A DNA stretch of 64,000 bases from Misgurnus anguillicaudatus (GCF_027580225.2 NC_073340.2:15322001-15386000), one strand, 5' to 3'; positions 48,301 to 59,734 are shown, counted from the stretch's first letter. Made by a program: numbers and translations. Notes: generated from the sequence alone by a model not told the origin.

Positions 48301-51300
48301 CATTTTTTGTTGTTTGCATCATAATACTTCATTTTGTGTAACTGGAACCTGTTGTACACAAACGTGGACACTGTTTCATGTTCAAAGAAAAATATTTGGT
48401 TATTATATTTATTGGTTCTTCCTAACCCCAAATAGCTGGAAGAAATCTAAAATGCAAGCCAAACCAAAGCTCGAGTCTTAGGAGGTTAAAGCAGTTGTGT
48501 CTGACAAGAGTGGTTTTTGTTCTGATAAGTTTGATACCTTCACCAGAGCAGCAATGGCACTGAGAGAGCCTTCAGTCTGCAGTTCATCTTTGTCGGACAC
48601 GCACATAGATTCCCAGACTTCACTTCCCATCTGTAACTCCACCAGACAGTGTCTGTTCCTCGCGCTGTACTCCACCAGATTAATGAGCAAGCCAAGACCC
48701 TACACACAAACACAACACAATACACTTTATTTAGACAAAAAAAAAACACAGTACTAATAACAGATGCAACTTATTTTTTTAAATTAAGAATTTATTAGCA
48801 TCTCCTAACAGAGCACTTTAAAAAATTCAGCCTGTTTTCACTGAACACTTTAAATATAAATATTTGATCATTTTATTTCATTTTCAATATAGCAACGTAG
48901 TATTAACAGCTATATTTGCAGTTTAAAAACACTAAAACTGCCCCACAGGAACATCTGGAAATGAAGGTGCAAATACATTTCTCAATTAATGAGAGTTTAA
49001 GGCTGCAACAACTAATGAAATAACTGATAATAATTGATGATGAAATGGTTTTCAATCAATGACATTATCGACTGGTTTGGACTATGATGTCACTTGCCTG
49101 CTGCTCCACTAAACAGCTCGCTGTACAACAACATTTTATGTGCAATGTTGTACTACAAACCAAACGCAACACTCAGATGCGTACGTTACAGAATAAATGT
49201 GCCATGGGATGATGACATCTATGAATGCTTCTATTTAGAATATCACATTATACTGTTGCGCAGCTATTTTGAAGAGAGATCGGCTGTGCAAAGCATTACG
49301 AAACAGTTTGCCGTGATCTCAGTTCACTCTACATTAACACATAGCAAGGCTTCTCCGTAAATGCGGTAAGTGCGGTTGTCACTCCCCAAACTGTGTGTTA
49401 ACATGACCTGAGGGGTTTACTTACACCACATTATGTTTCAAGGCAAGCAAACCAGCAATTTTACTTGTTGCTTAGTGACGGTTGTGGAGATGTAAGCCAG
49501 AAATGCAAAGATGCTGTGCAATTCTACTTTATCTAACATTGATTCATGAGTTGAGTAAGTGCTCTCAATCTGCCAAGATTGCATAAACTTTGGAAGCAAA
49601 TGAATTGAATATAGATTGTAAATCATACCCCAACAAACTGACTAGTGATCTGACATATAATCGATCATTTGCAACCCTAGAAAGTTTAAGAGTTACAAAA
49701 AGAGTCGGATGTCCCATCACCACAAAAACATCTCTCTATATATGAAGAGTTTGGTTCCAAAACGCGATAAACTGCATTTTTTTTTTTTAATTAGTAACAG
49801 TCAAAATCAGCATTGTATCAGGTCAGTATTAAAAAGTAAATTCTTAAATGTTATTCTGTCATCTTTTCTCCCTTTTTTCCCAAAATGCGATGAACGGCAG
49901 TCTTCTCTGCCGAATGCTATAAATCTGCTCAACAAATCACAGCGCACCATTCCACGCATTGTATACAACAATGGCAGCGCATTGAATACACGCGGAATCC
50001 TAGTTCTCCTCATCTACTTTGTACTTCGTGATCAACAAACAAACAAAATAATACTTTGATGGCATTAATAAACCTGTGGTGGTTTTCTGTGACAGGAAAG
50101 AAACATAAGCCATCAAAATGTAATAATTTACGTGAGAGGCACTCGGAAGATAAAAAATTTTTGGATGTTGCTTGTTCTTCCGACAGCATTAAGCTTCTGT
50201 CATGCTAACACATTGACCCCAGGGGATCTTATGAAAAACTTTCCATTATTTAACAATTTACAATTATTTTATTCAACGAAAATCAAGCAGGACCACAACA
50301 TTTTACAGCTGATCGCTGTCAAAAAAGTTCAGCAACGTCATCCCAAGGATAACAGCAGCAATGACAGTGTTATTAATATGACAAATTTTGATTAATGCCA
50401 TTAACTTCTTCCACCCTGAAGCTATTTTGGGGATTTTCGCCTGGATTTGGCCTACCTAATTTCAAAAGCTTCCCATACCCACATGCAGAGGTTTACATAC
50501 AAATGTTTGGTATCATTTTACAGAAAACCCTTTGAAATTACATAAAACACTGATGAAAGTGCTAAACATGGTTGTATGTGTTGTCAGTCCTCTAATAAAC
50601 ACAAAAATAAATAGGCGCTTTTTGATGTTTTTTTTCTAAAGTTTTTATTTAAAAGTGTATAACTCTGGCCCTGAGTGCCTCAGCTCCCTGCAGACAGTTT
50701 TGTTTGATTCCAGCAATTGCCAGCTTACAGAGGAAAAAAGATTTTTTTCTCTATCATAATGTATGCAAAAGTTATTTTACTCCAACTGATGGGAGGAATA
50801 ATACCCTTTTTGTATACAATTTCTGCCTAAAAACATTTGAAGTGCTCCCATAACCACATACAGTGGAATAAATGCAATTTCTTTATATCATTTTGCAGAA
50901 AACCCTTTGAAGTTACACAAAAAGCTGCTGTTTGTGACAAATAGTGTTATTTATGTTGTTTTCCATATGATGAAACACCAAATTTTCTTTTTTTATGTTG
51001 TAAATACTGCCTTTGATAGTGTATAACTCTGGTTCTGTGTGCTCTAGCAGACTGCAAACAGTTCTGGTGGTTACCAGCAGCAGACAGTAAACACCCAAAA
51101 AAAGAATGATCTCTTTAGCATGTCGCATTCAAAAGTTATTTTCATTTTACTGAAGTGTCCGAAAATACATTTTTCATATAAATATTAATTTTTTGTTTTG
51201 GACATACAATAAATAACAAGGGATTATTCATGCACACAACCTAAGAAAATGCTGTGAATGGACTCATTTTTTAGAGTAGGACCTAAGAGAAAAGATGGTG

Positions 51301-54300
51301 TATCATTTGTGGCTATCTGTGCTATCTGAGGCAGTCCACACTCAAGTTTCCCATATGTTTACAAAAGACGATTTTTTACATCATTATTTATTCAACTATT
51401 GTTGGATATGTGTTAATAATAGAACAAAAATAACGCTGTAGCCTTATTCCTGAGAATGAGAGCTTTCATTTGATATAAGACTTGCCCATGTTTGTCATAC
51501 TTGAAAAATATGAAATATGTGAATATTAAATCATATACAAAATTATGGGGGGGGGGGGGTGATAGTGTAAATTAAGTGTAAATAACTTTCTTACAGTAAA
51601 AGATTTCTCAAAGTGATGCATATCTGGAGAAAGTAGAGAGTCTAAGCTTTCAAACAGTATCTCATATGTGTTACTGGGGTCCATGATGGACCATTAAAGA
51701 TTAAAAGAATATTTTATTTGAGTCAAAATACGAAATTTTGTCCCCGGGACTGGGTCCTTAGGGTTTAAGAGGTTAATGTTTTTTTTTTTTATGAGTGTAT
51801 TTGTTAGGCACGAGGTGAAGCGGAGTGCCTAAAACCCCTTAGCTGTTATAAAATGGACTGTAACACCACTGCTTCTCGGGGCTTATTGCTTTTATAAAAC
51901 GGTTACGTCATATGCATAGCAGGATTTCATAAAATAAAAAACAAATAAGTTGTAATTATATTAGTACAAATTAGGGATGGGACGATTACCAGTTTCGCGA
52001 TTAACCATGATAAAATGTCCTGACGGTTAGTATTATCGTTTAAAATGTAATTATCATTACAACCGCGTTTGATTACCGTGATTTTGAAAACTCGCTGTAA
52101 ATCCTGTCCACCCAGAATCAGCTTGACGCAGGCGCGCGCATGCAACATTGGTTTTTGCACGAGAAGGCGTTGCAAAAGGCAGTAACAGGTGCACTGTGTT
52201 TTAATGCGTTGCTTATGTGTGCATTTGATGTTCTTATTTAAAGTACTGTTCATTAAAACGGGTTCATACATCTCAGGGCTCCATGTTAATGTTCATTTAA
52301 TGCAGGGGTGTCCAATACGACCAGTCGATCGCAAATGCAATGCCGGTAGATCGCACATAAGTTATTAACTGTGCATGCTGCTCCACGCCTCCACGAGCTT
52401 CGGAAAACAAAGCGCCTGCCCGCTGCAGCGGAGTCGTCTAACTTCCGAAATTTGGATGCACATTCTTGCCTTCATGCAGGAGTTGATCCACACACACACG
52501 GTGTATGTGCGTGCAATCAATCGACCGACCGAACAAACGAACGAGAGAGAAATGCTTCTGATAATTTTGTCATTTTCTAGTTTATTTCATCAAAACCGCA
52601 TCTCCACTATTCCGCTATAAGGAGTACTCGGCATGTACTCAAGGATTTTTTTTTACTTCGTAAAAAGAATGGAGTATTGGTGACAGCCCTAAATTCAATG
52701 TAGAGATATTCCTCCTAACACACATTTAAAGTGTTTTTAAAAATTAAACAGTGTTTTGTTAAAAAAAAAATTAATAGCAGGTATACTTGTCGGGCTTTAT
52801 CATTTTAAAAGTAGATTGCCACACAAAAAAGGCTGGATACCCCTGATTTAATGTTTATGTTTAAAAAAAGAGCATATAGCTGCTAATTGTATTTGTTGTT
52901 TGCTGATTTTCAAAAATAAAACTTGTTAAAATGTTTTCAGTGTGTGTATCAGCTCTTTTTGAACATTTTCATCTCAATTCAAGAAAACCATGATAATATT
53001 GATAACCTTGATAACTTTGGTCACTATAATCATGATATAAAATTTTCTAACCGTCCCATCCCTAGTACAAATATTACTCTTCCGCTAAACAAAGTAGTTC
53101 CTCAGAATCAAGTGCGGCTACAACAGAGAACAGTTCTCAAGCAACACAGACGCAGCAAAGACACAATGAAAATATGATTAAAGACTGTGGTGTTTATTTA
53201 TATAAATTAACATTCATCTAATTTATACATTTATATTGTGCAACTGTTGAAGTGATGATTAAATATGCTTGAAAGCATGCTTAACTCTTTCCCTGTCAGA
53301 GTTTTTTTTTTTTTTTTTTTTTTTTAGTTGTCACCCAGTTTTAGTTTAATGCTTTACAGAAAAATTTTCTTCTTTAAATAAACATAAAATATCAAATGAA
53401 AGAACAGACTGCCCGCTTTCAAACAACAAAAAAGCCTGTTTCATCCTACCTTCATTTGTTCTCTTATCACCTCTTAATTTTCAACTAAAAGCGGAGATAA
53501 TTCCATTTTTGTGAATAACTTTAAGAGATCAGATTCAGAGTCTGATCAAAACTTACAAGGTGTTTTTAGTGTTGAGTGAATGCGTCAGTGTTTAAGTTGG
53601 GTAACATCGCCACCCAGTGGATAATAGCGGAAATATAAATTTGAGGTAGAAACTCCTCAGGGTTTTCTCTTAATTGATGAGATGACTCAACAATATTTTT
53701 TGCCATTTATCTAGATATTGCCATTAATTGTGCAATTGTGGACAAAATAAAAATATGATTAAAGACTGTGGAGTTTATTTTCATAAATCAGTATGCAGCA
53801 ACAGTGGCGAAGTGATACTTATGTAATGCGATCTGAACCATGGGGTTACCAGGGTATTTTATCATGGCTTAGAACGCGTTTCAAACAATCAGAATGAAGA
53901 ACCAGAATGGGTAGTTTTATAAAACATGTTTTTACAAAAAAAATTATTGCGTTTTGGAAGCAAACTCTTCGTAAATATATAAAAAGGTATCTTTTCCTGT
54001 AACATTTCAACTTAAAAGCCCTTGTGAATTTCTATTCTCTTGATCTTTAGCGAAAACCCATGAGCTTGATCTATTGATTACCTACTAACTCAGTAGAGTG
54101 TTATCAGTAGACGTGTGTACTCACCAGGACTCTGATGTCAAACCTCTGCTCCTGTGGCAGATACTGCGGGACCCTGAGCACACAGTTGAGCGCTGTGGTG
54201 ATGAAATCCTCCTGCTCGCCCGTCTTTGTGCTTCCCCATTCTACAGACAGATGGAAAAAACGCATTCAGTCGACGCATATACGAGTTCAGCGCTAGTAAA

Positions 54301-57300
54301 TCAGGGATTTTCTTTCCCTGCAGAGCTCACATCAAGCTTACGGCTTAGCATATCAACATTACGCTGAAGGGTTTTGGCAGGCATGTTTATAAGCAACACC
54401 GCTAACAGAAATCCGTCTTAAAGCGTAAAAACAAAACCCATTGATGAAAGACTAGTCTCTTCTTAACCTTTATATTTTACATGTTCAACAGCTCCCGCCC
54501 AACCACCTGACTGTTAATCTAGCACGTTCTAAATTGTTTATTCACATTCAAGCAGATGGTTCGCACTGACCGTTGTCATGTGTAAGATTAAGCAGGACTC
54601 CGATGATGGCTCGCATGCAGTCCTCCACAGCTTTTCCTACATTACTGTTACTGCAGTAGGGCAGCGGTGTCCCGGATGAGCACAGATCTCGGTTTATCTC
54701 TCGACTGTACCTCTGGATCATTTCTTCACAGTGGCTCAAAGCCCTGAAACATGAACAAGGACAGTCAATCCAATGTCACGTCTTTTGAAAGAGTATCATT
54801 AAGCACTTTTTTGACAGAATATAACTACAAATACCTTGCAAACAAAATCATAAATAGCACAGCTAAACCCTACATCTGGTAATATAAGTGCTGTTACCAG
54901 GCTGTTTATAACAACACTTAAAACGGAAAAGTAAAAACAACAGCCCTAGTGGGAAGTGCGCACATCCTAATGGATCACATTTACACCACAGCCACGGTCA
55001 GCAGACACAGCCTGCATTAGCTTTCTGTGGAAGAAACAATCTCTCTATTAGACCTCAAGAAAGCACACACAAGAGAGAAAAGTACTACAGTATGACCAGC
55101 AAAACGCCTCTAATGCGCTTAGCATAATAAGAAGACATTAGTGAGTGTAATGGGAAAGGGTTCATGCGTTCATATTAGTCAAGTCATTATTAATGCAGGC
55201 CTGTCGCACTCCTTAATTGTATTAAAGCAAGCTGAACGTGCTCATACTGTTGTGTGTGTATCTGTGAGTACCCTTCTTCGTCTCGAGCGCCCACGTTCAG
55301 CTCACGGTGCATGACCCTGTCTATAGAGCGGGTCACAGCTTAAAATTACTTTAACGGTGGAAGAGAGGTCAGACTGGCTGAAATACATCAGAATGAGCTG
55401 CATGTACCATAACGCATAACTATTGATGCTCGACTCCCTCTGCAGTTTTATATTGAAACAATGTTAAAGGAACAGTGCACAAAAAAAAACTAAAGGAGTG
55501 ATGATTGTCTGCGTAAAATTTCTATTTTGTTATAACATTTAAGTAATAATTGATGACAAGTCATTGAATTATTCAATAAAAATGCAAACCTGCAGCACGA
55601 CGTGTAGCATAGGGGTGTGTATCACCAACAATTTCCCGATTTGATACGTATCCCGATACAAGGTTGCAATGCATATCGCAATACAATACATGACAAATTT
55701 GAAGTATAGTCTAACTGCGGGTGTACACCAGATGAGAGTTCAACGATTTGCGCGAGTAGATTACATACAAAGTCAATGCAAAGACCCGATCAGACGCGTC
55801 CTCACGTGGGGCGATGCGAATGACCCGGTATAGGCGAGGCGTTTGCCATGAAAAAAAAACGCGCTATTCGCCTCAAACGCGTCTTCGCTAAAGTTAAAAA
55901 TTTTCAACTTGACCGAAAAATTCACATGACACGAATTTAAATCCCGCGAGTAATCTAAAGCGAGCAACGCAATGCGATTGCACGCTTCGCGTTTGATGTA
56001 AACCCACAGTTAGACCTCATGTTGTTTCAAACCGGTTTTACAAAGTTACTTTAACTACTCGCTACTTTAACATCATGATACATGTTTTGCAGCAGTTTAG
56101 GTTTTAAGCTATCTGTGCTTTTATACTGAACTCATCGAGAGAGGAAGATAAAGAGAGTATGAAAAATAATGCATATACGTAAAAACATTTCTCAACCAAT
56201 CAAAATAAAGCATTCAACAGCCCTGTGAAATCTGCTTATTAAGTCTGACCAGGTCTAACCGATCTCAAATGCCATGAAGAAATAACAGAAAAAAATCATG
56301 CTAATATACACTTGTATCATAATGCAAAACTACCAAAAACTTCGGATCCTAATTTTTATCTCCATAACAAAATTCGAGATGACCAGACATGGACTCAAGG
56401 ACGTTTTTTTTTTACAAATTATTAATATATTGCTGTCTGTGATTCTGTGAGTCTGGAGACAAATATAGTGCTTATATGCAGTTGTTTAACTCTTTCCTCG
56501 CCATTGACGAGTTATCTCGTCAATTAACTCTTTCGCCACCAGCATTTTTTATGATTTTCACAAAAGTGAAAAAAAGTGTTGTGTATGTTCTGAATCTGAT
56601 CTCTAACACAAAAATGCAATTATTTCAGCTTTTCCGCTAACAAAAAAATTCTTTTTTAAAGACAAAATCCATATTTAAGAGTTTATAGCAGAGCAAAAAA
56701 TTTAGATAGGATGAAAAGTTTTTTTGTCCCCGTTCTCTGTTTGAAAGTAGGGCTGCCTAATGATTAGTCGCGACTAATCGTTTGCAAAATAAAAGTTTTT
56801 GTTTACATAATACAGTGGGGCTCGAAAGTTTGGGCACCCTTGGTAAATATGAGCAGACAAAGCTATAAAAATTATCTAAATTACGAAATAAATAATTTTC
56901 TCTGATACTCACTGGGCACAAATATGGGCACCCCTTTACATGAGCTGTTGTCCTTTCAAATGAAGGTAGCAAAGAGGATTAAATAAAGGGGTGCCCATAT
57001 TTATGCCCAGTGAGTATTAGAGAAAATTATTTATTTTGTAATGTAATTTCCCCCTCATTTTAATAGTTTTACTTACACGAAACATTATATTTTTGTTATT
57101 TTTTTAATAAAGCTTAAAAGAAGAAACATTATAGATTATTTTTTATAGCTTTCTTTGCTCATATCTACCAATTTGGTAAATTGTGCCCAAACTCTCAAGC
57201 CCCACTGTATATGTGGGTGTACTGTGTATAATAATTATGTATATATAAATGCACACGCATACATGTATAATTTTAATAAAACAATATATTTATAAAATAA

Positions 57301-59243
57301 ATATTTATATATAAATATAAAAATGTATATACACATATTCTTAAATATATATACACGCGCATGTATATATTTATATACACAATACACCCACACATATTAT
57401 GCAAACAAAAACCTCCATTCCGCAAAGGATTATTCGTGACCCTATTTGAAAGCAGATGGTCTGATCCTTCATTTGATATATTTGTATGTTTATATAGTTT
57501 TAGAAGAAAATTATCCTGCAAGGCATTTTGTGAAACTTTGGTGGAAATTACAAAATATGCTGGTGGGCAACTTAAAAAAAAATGGCTGGTTTGGAAATAG
57601 GTTAAATAATAGATAATAATGCTCTAATGAAAGGAGTTGAGGCTAATATCTTACATCATGACTTAACAAGCGGATAAGCTTTAATAATCTTCAGTAAACA
57701 AGTATTTCTCTCAGTAGATCTTATTTCTTGAATTTATGTGATGTGCAGACTTTTGTATTATATATCAAAAGAACCCTAGCTGGGCTACAAATATGGATCA
57801 GGTCCCTTCTTCAGTATAAGTCTATAGAGATTTTTACCCAAAAAAATTCTCATAGCATGTCATTAAAAATGAACAGCAATGTTCAAAACGACTGCTGTAT
57901 CATAAAAAATCTAATCTCAGTACGTGTCGAGATGTATCAGCAGCTGTTTCTGGCACAGCAGCTCTGTGCTTGTGGTCCGGTTGATAAGTCTTCCTGTTGT
58001 TTTGGAGGTGGTTAAAGAGTCTGGAGTCTGTCGACTGTAATGAAGAAAGCTAGCAGAGCGCGCACAATTGACCTGGACCCTGCTAGACCACAGTGGATCG
58101 AGGCTTACTGCCAAATTTTTTCGAGCGTGTTAGAAAACCACTCCAGGTCTACAGCAACATTACTACAAACGGCGAGTCTACAGTGAAACTGCTGAGCAAC
58201 TGAGTGGGCTTACTTGGCTGAAGACACTATGAGTTGAGAATCCTTGTAGGCAATTAGGTACCCTTGGTTTTCTGGATTGTGAACAGTTACCTGTATTAAA
58301 ATATATTGAAAAGGTTAAACAGCAGAAATTTTATTTTGCATGCATGCCAAATTTATACATATAAATGTCAAATAAATTTGTGTAAGCATCAGAGGTAAAC
58401 GTACACTTTCTAATACACGCAGACATCTCTCAGCCCCCCACAACGACGCCACCAGATTCTCCTTATCGTCTTCTCGGCTAAGGTTCTCCACACACTCTTT
58501 CACTGTGGAAAACACAGACACACCCGTTACTCTTAAAGGTATTTAAAACACATGCATCTGAAACCCGAGCAAAAGTGATGGCTATTTCCTAATATACTTC
58601 TACACTAATCATCTGGCATTTCATAGCAACAGCAAGGGGCCAATCACACAAAACGTGTTTTAAACACCTATAAATTTGCCTTTTTAGGTCACTTTAAACA
58701 AGGAGCAGTGCGGTGCGATTTTTTATGTTGCTAGGCAAACACCAAAGCAGCTGTCCTGTCAATCAAAAATTGAAGCGTGGCTGTTAACTATCATATTGGC
58801 AGAAACTTTAAAAAGATGGCACTTGTTCTGACCTTGATCGAAGGTGAAAGGTGCACAAACATGCAGAAAACAGTGAGTGAGTGCAGTCTCCGGTTGTTCC
58901 AAACAACTGTAAACTTCTGTCACCACAACAAAAGCCCGCCTCTCCCCTCATTCGATTGGACAATGGAAAACGTGCATGACATCGACGCTTTTCCACTAAT
59001 AACCAGTTCAGATAACGCTCACTGCCCAAAGATAATCGTTCAAAATAGGCGCCTGACACTGCCATAAACGCGTTCTGTGTGATCAGCCCCTAAGGCTGCT
59101 CTAATTCCATAGACTCTCTCAACATTTGTACCTTTATCTACAATGTGATCCAGGCCTCCAAGAAGCCTGAGTTCTTCTTTAAACCAATCCCCCGCCCTCT
59201 TTGAGGTCAACGATAACAATGTCTCCATGGCTAAATGTCCCGC
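42324..59243 (-). CDS. wapl: wapl (cohesin release factor), C-terminal ten exons, 5' end beyond window
   Basis: Coding exons on the minus strand, in transcript order: 59243-59132, 58502-58405, 58290-58214, 54743-54571, 54240-54125, 48699-48538, 46635-46431, 46203-46115, 45415-45320, 42389-42324. All introns are GT-AG, and phases join without a break to 397 codons plus stop. The readings match vertebrate WAPL throughout, for example '[20 protein letters not shown]', '[18 protein letters not shown]', '[17 protein letters not shown]' and the end 'TTGQKSIS...YLEHC'. Human WAPL is about 1190 residues, so this is the C-terminal third, the HEAT-repeat WAPL domain. WAPL with PDS5 opens the cohesin ring and releases cohesin from chromatin in the nucleus. 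Introns carry several nested transposons. Fish have two co-orthologues (wapla, waplb); which one this is could not be decided. Confidence 0.95.
43034..43583. mobile_element. hAT MITE 'CAGGGTTCTCAC' (550 bp)
   Basis: Ends CAGGGTTCTCACACC and complement of CAGGGTTCCCACAGGTCC, with subterminal TTCAAGG / CCTTGAA blocks. TTATTA repeats on both sides (43028-43033, 43584-43589). Only six of an expected eight bases match, but the host MITE confirms the junction. Confidence 0.85.
43148..43382. mobile_element. Innermost TIR element (235 bp), 7-bp duplication GTTACAG
   Basis: GTTACAG at 43141-43147 and 43383-43389. Left end TTCCCTTTCGAGGGAACTCG...CACTGCGTC pairs with right-hand GACGCAGTGTCTCGTTCCCT. 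Third level of this nest. Confidence 0.8.
44705..45146. mobile_element. hAT MITE 'TAGGGCTGTAAC' (442 bp)
   Basis: Ends TAGGGCTGTAACAATTAAT and complement TAGGGCTGTAACGATTAAT. Flanks CAACCTTG (44697-44704) and CGACCTTG (45147-45154) match at seven of eight bases. In the last wapl intron. Confidence 0.85.
45320..45415 (-). CDS. wapl: wapl exon: '[18 protein letters not shown]...'
   Basis: Acceptor TTTCTTTCAG, donor CTCACA/GTAAGT. Encodes '[18 protein letters not shown]' and '[14 protein letters not shown]'. The ATG at its start is an internal codon, not an initiator. Confidence 0.93.
46115..46203 (-). CDS. wapl: wapl exon: '[21 protein letters not shown]...'
   Basis: Acceptor GTGTCTGCAG, donor AGCCCT/GTAAGT. 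Encodes '[20 protein letters not shown]' and 'LGCLCQGSP'. Confidence 0.93.
46431..46635 (-). CDS. wapl: wapl exon: '[19 protein letters not shown]...'
   Basis: Acceptor TGCAAATAG, donor AACAAAG/GTGCAC. Encodes '[19 protein letters not shown]' and a Lys/Glu-rich acidic linker ending 'EEEELDLNK'. The linker is the least conserved part of the C-terminal region. Confidence 0.92.
46967..47345 (+). repeat. Dispersed repeat, copy 2
   Basis: Same sequence family and orientation as 15980-16330. Class unknown. In a wapl intron. Confidence 0.75.
47480..47870. repeat. Dispersed fish repeat ('TCATCCAAGATGTTTATGTC')
   Basis: Resembles a common cyprinid interspersed repeat from memory (TTTGAGGAAAACATTTCAGG, GTCTTATCTAGCGAAAC, ending in a CpG-bearing stretch near 47800). 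No ends identified. The GC-rich stretch at 48060-48290 may belong to a related repeat. Confidence 0.5.
48538..48699 (-). CDS. wapl: wapl exon: '[21 protein letters not shown]...'
   Basis: Acceptor TTTGTGTGTAG, donor GTGAAG/GTATCA. Encodes '[17 protein letters not shown]', then an acidic linker ('[12 protein letters not shown]') that differs from the mammalian sequence, then 'AIAALVK'. 54 codons, phase 0 at both ends. Confidence 0.92.
51972..53064. mobile_element. hAT element 'TAGGGATGGGACG' (1093 bp), 8-bp duplication GTACAAAT
   Basis: GTACAAAT at 51964-51971 and 53065-53072. Ends TAGGGATGGGACGATTACC and complement TAGGGATGGGACGGTTAG. Carries a second hAT inside. Confidence 0.93.
52303..52845. 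mobile_element. Nested hAT MITE 'CAGGGGTGTCC' (543 bp), 8-bp duplication ATTTAATG
   Basis: ATTTAATG at 52295-52302 and 52846-52853. Ends CAGGGGTGTCCAATACG and complement CAGGGGTATCCAGCC. Lies inside the hAT at 51972-53064. Confidence 0.93.
53172..53785 (+). repeat. Direct repeat AATATGATTAAAGACTGTGG, copies 575 bp apart
   Basis: AAATATGATTAAAGACTGTGG followed by G/A-GTTTATTT occurs near 53171 and again near 53748 within copy B, so about 35 bases are repeated. It may mark a further insertion with long flanking repeats or an internal duplication. Confidence 0.6.
54125..54240 (-). CDS. wapl: wapl exon: '[19 protein letters not shown]...'
   Basis: Acceptor CTGTCTGTAG, donor GTCCTG/GTGAGT. Encodes '[18 protein letters not shown]', '[16 protein letters not shown]'. 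Downstream of it lies a 5.4-kb intron largely made of transposons. Confidence 0.93.
54571..54743 (-). CDS. wapl: wapl exon: '[13 protein letters not shown]...[11 protein letters not shown]...'
   Basis: Acceptor ATGTTTCAG, donor CAACG/GTCAGT. Encodes a variable stretch after 'EEMIQRYS' and the invariant '[18 protein letters not shown]' helix. Confidence 0.93.
55711..56013. mobile_element. MITE 'CTAACTGCGGGTGTACACC' (about 300 bp)
   Basis: Ends CTAACTGCGGGTGTACACC and complement CTAACTGTGGGTTTACATC. GC-rich interior with GCGAGT / ACTCGC-type pairs. In a wapl intron. Confidence 0.75.
56748..57444. mobile_element. hAT MITE 'TAGGGCTGCC' (697 bp), 8-bp duplication TTTGAAAG
   Basis: TTTGAAAG at 56740-56747 and 57445-57452. 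Ends TAGGGCTGCCTAATGATTAG and complement TAGGGTCACGAATAATCC, with a long AT- and CA-rich interior. Interrupted by a Tc1-like MITE. Confidence 0.92.
56813..57207. mobile_element. Nested Tc1/mariner-like MITE (395 bp)
   Basis: TA on both sides. Ends CAGTGGGGCTCGAAAGTTTG and complement CAGTGGGGCTTGAGAGTTTG. The interior is strongly palindromic (GGGCACCCCTTTA / TAAAGGGGTGCCC). Confidence 0.92.
58214..58290 (-). CDS. wapl: wapl exon: '[20 protein letters not shown]...'
   Basis: Acceptor TTAATACAG, donor GCCAA/GTAAGC. Encodes '[20 protein letters not shown]' and 'IVSSAK'. Only 77 bases, and near-identical to vertebrate WAPL. Confidence 0.93.
58405..58502 (-). CDS. wapl: wapl exon: '[17 protein letters not shown]...'
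   Basis: Acceptor TTTTCCACAG, donor GAAAGT/GTACGT. Encodes '[16 protein letters not shown]' and '[15 protein letters not shown]', collinear with WAPL. Ends on a complete codon. Confidence 0.93.
58636..59090. mobile_element. MITE 'GGGGCCAATCACAC' filling a short wapl intron
   Basis: Ends GGGGCCAATCACACAAAACG and complement GGGGCTGATCACACAGAACG. It makes up most of the intron between the exons at 58502 and 59132 and ends about 40 bases from the donor of the upstream exon. Confidence 0.8.
59132..59243 (-). CDS. wapl: wapl exon: '[20 protein letters not shown]...'
   Basis: Acceptor TTTTTTGCAG and donor GATAAAG/GTACAA. Encodes the helix pair '[20 protein letters not shown]' and '[11 protein letters not shown]'. 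It starts in phase 0 and ends one base into a codon. It is the most 5' wapl exon visible in the window. Confidence 0.93.
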
Positions 59244-59286
59244 CTGCAAAAAAGAAAAAAGAAAACGTTACAATGAAACATGTTGC

Positions 59287-59734
59287 TTAAAGGTGCAGTG
59301 TGTAGATTTTAGCAGCATCTAGTGGTAAGGTTGCGAATTGCACCGCTCCCTTTCGAAGCACACAGATGCTACGGTAGCCGTCACAGGATAAACATGTCAT
59401 CATCTGAGACAACATAGTAATAAATGTGCTCTGTAGAGCAGTTTGTCCGTTTAGGGCAGTAATTCTTAAAGTGTGGTCCGCGGACTGTGGATTCTGTTAG
59501 GTGGTCCTCAGAAAAAAATTGGAAGATAAAGTGGTCCTTTGGCTGAAAAAGTTTGAGAAACACTGGTTTAGGGCTACTGTAGAAAATTGATGCTGCAAAA
59601 TGGCAGCTTCCATGTAAGGGGACCCGCAGTGTATGTGAATAAGATCTTTATACGCCACTGATAATATAGTTATGTAGATTATATTGCATTGCTATCAAAA
59701 GATCCTTCTCAAATTTTCCACACTGCACCTTTAA
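59287..59734. mobile_element. TTAA-flanked MITE with nested hAT
   Basis: Ends TTAAAGGTGCAGTGTGTAG and complement TTAAAGGTGCAGTGTGG, bounded by TTAA (59287-59290, 59731-59734). About 44 bases upstream of the first visible wapl acceptor. A decayed second copy lies at about 60045-60705. Confidence 0.9.
59457..59565. mobile_element. Tiny hAT MITE (109 bp), 8-bp duplication GTTTAGGG
   Basis: GTTTAGGG at 59449-59456 and 59566-59573. Ends CAGTAATTCTTAAAGTG and complement CAGTGTTTCTCAAAC. Complete and very short. Confidence 0.92.

Larger units (their letters stand above)
49741..53973. mobile_element. TIR element 'GAAGAGTTTGGTTCC', copy B (4.2 kb), in wapl intron
   Basis: Ends TATGAAGAGTTTGGTTCC at 49741 and CAAACTCTTCGTAAATAT at 53961-53978. 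The first 650 bases match the inverted copy A (shared blocks include TTTCTCCCTTTTTTCCCAAAATGCG and CAGCATTAAGCTTC). The far end matches copy A's left end (GTAAAAACATGTTTTATA). The extra 3 kb includes two nested hAT elements (51972-53064 with 52303-52845). No transposase recognised. Confidence 0.7.

Noticed and set aside
51541..51560. Poly-G run as a regulatory G-quadruplex
   Set aside because: A single uninterrupted G run in AT-rich repeat-derived DNA. Simple-sequence slippage is enough to explain it.
58777..59067. 96-codon ORF between wapl exons
   Set aside because: Falls within the GGGGCCAATCACAC MITE. WAPL exons on either side account for the coding sequence.
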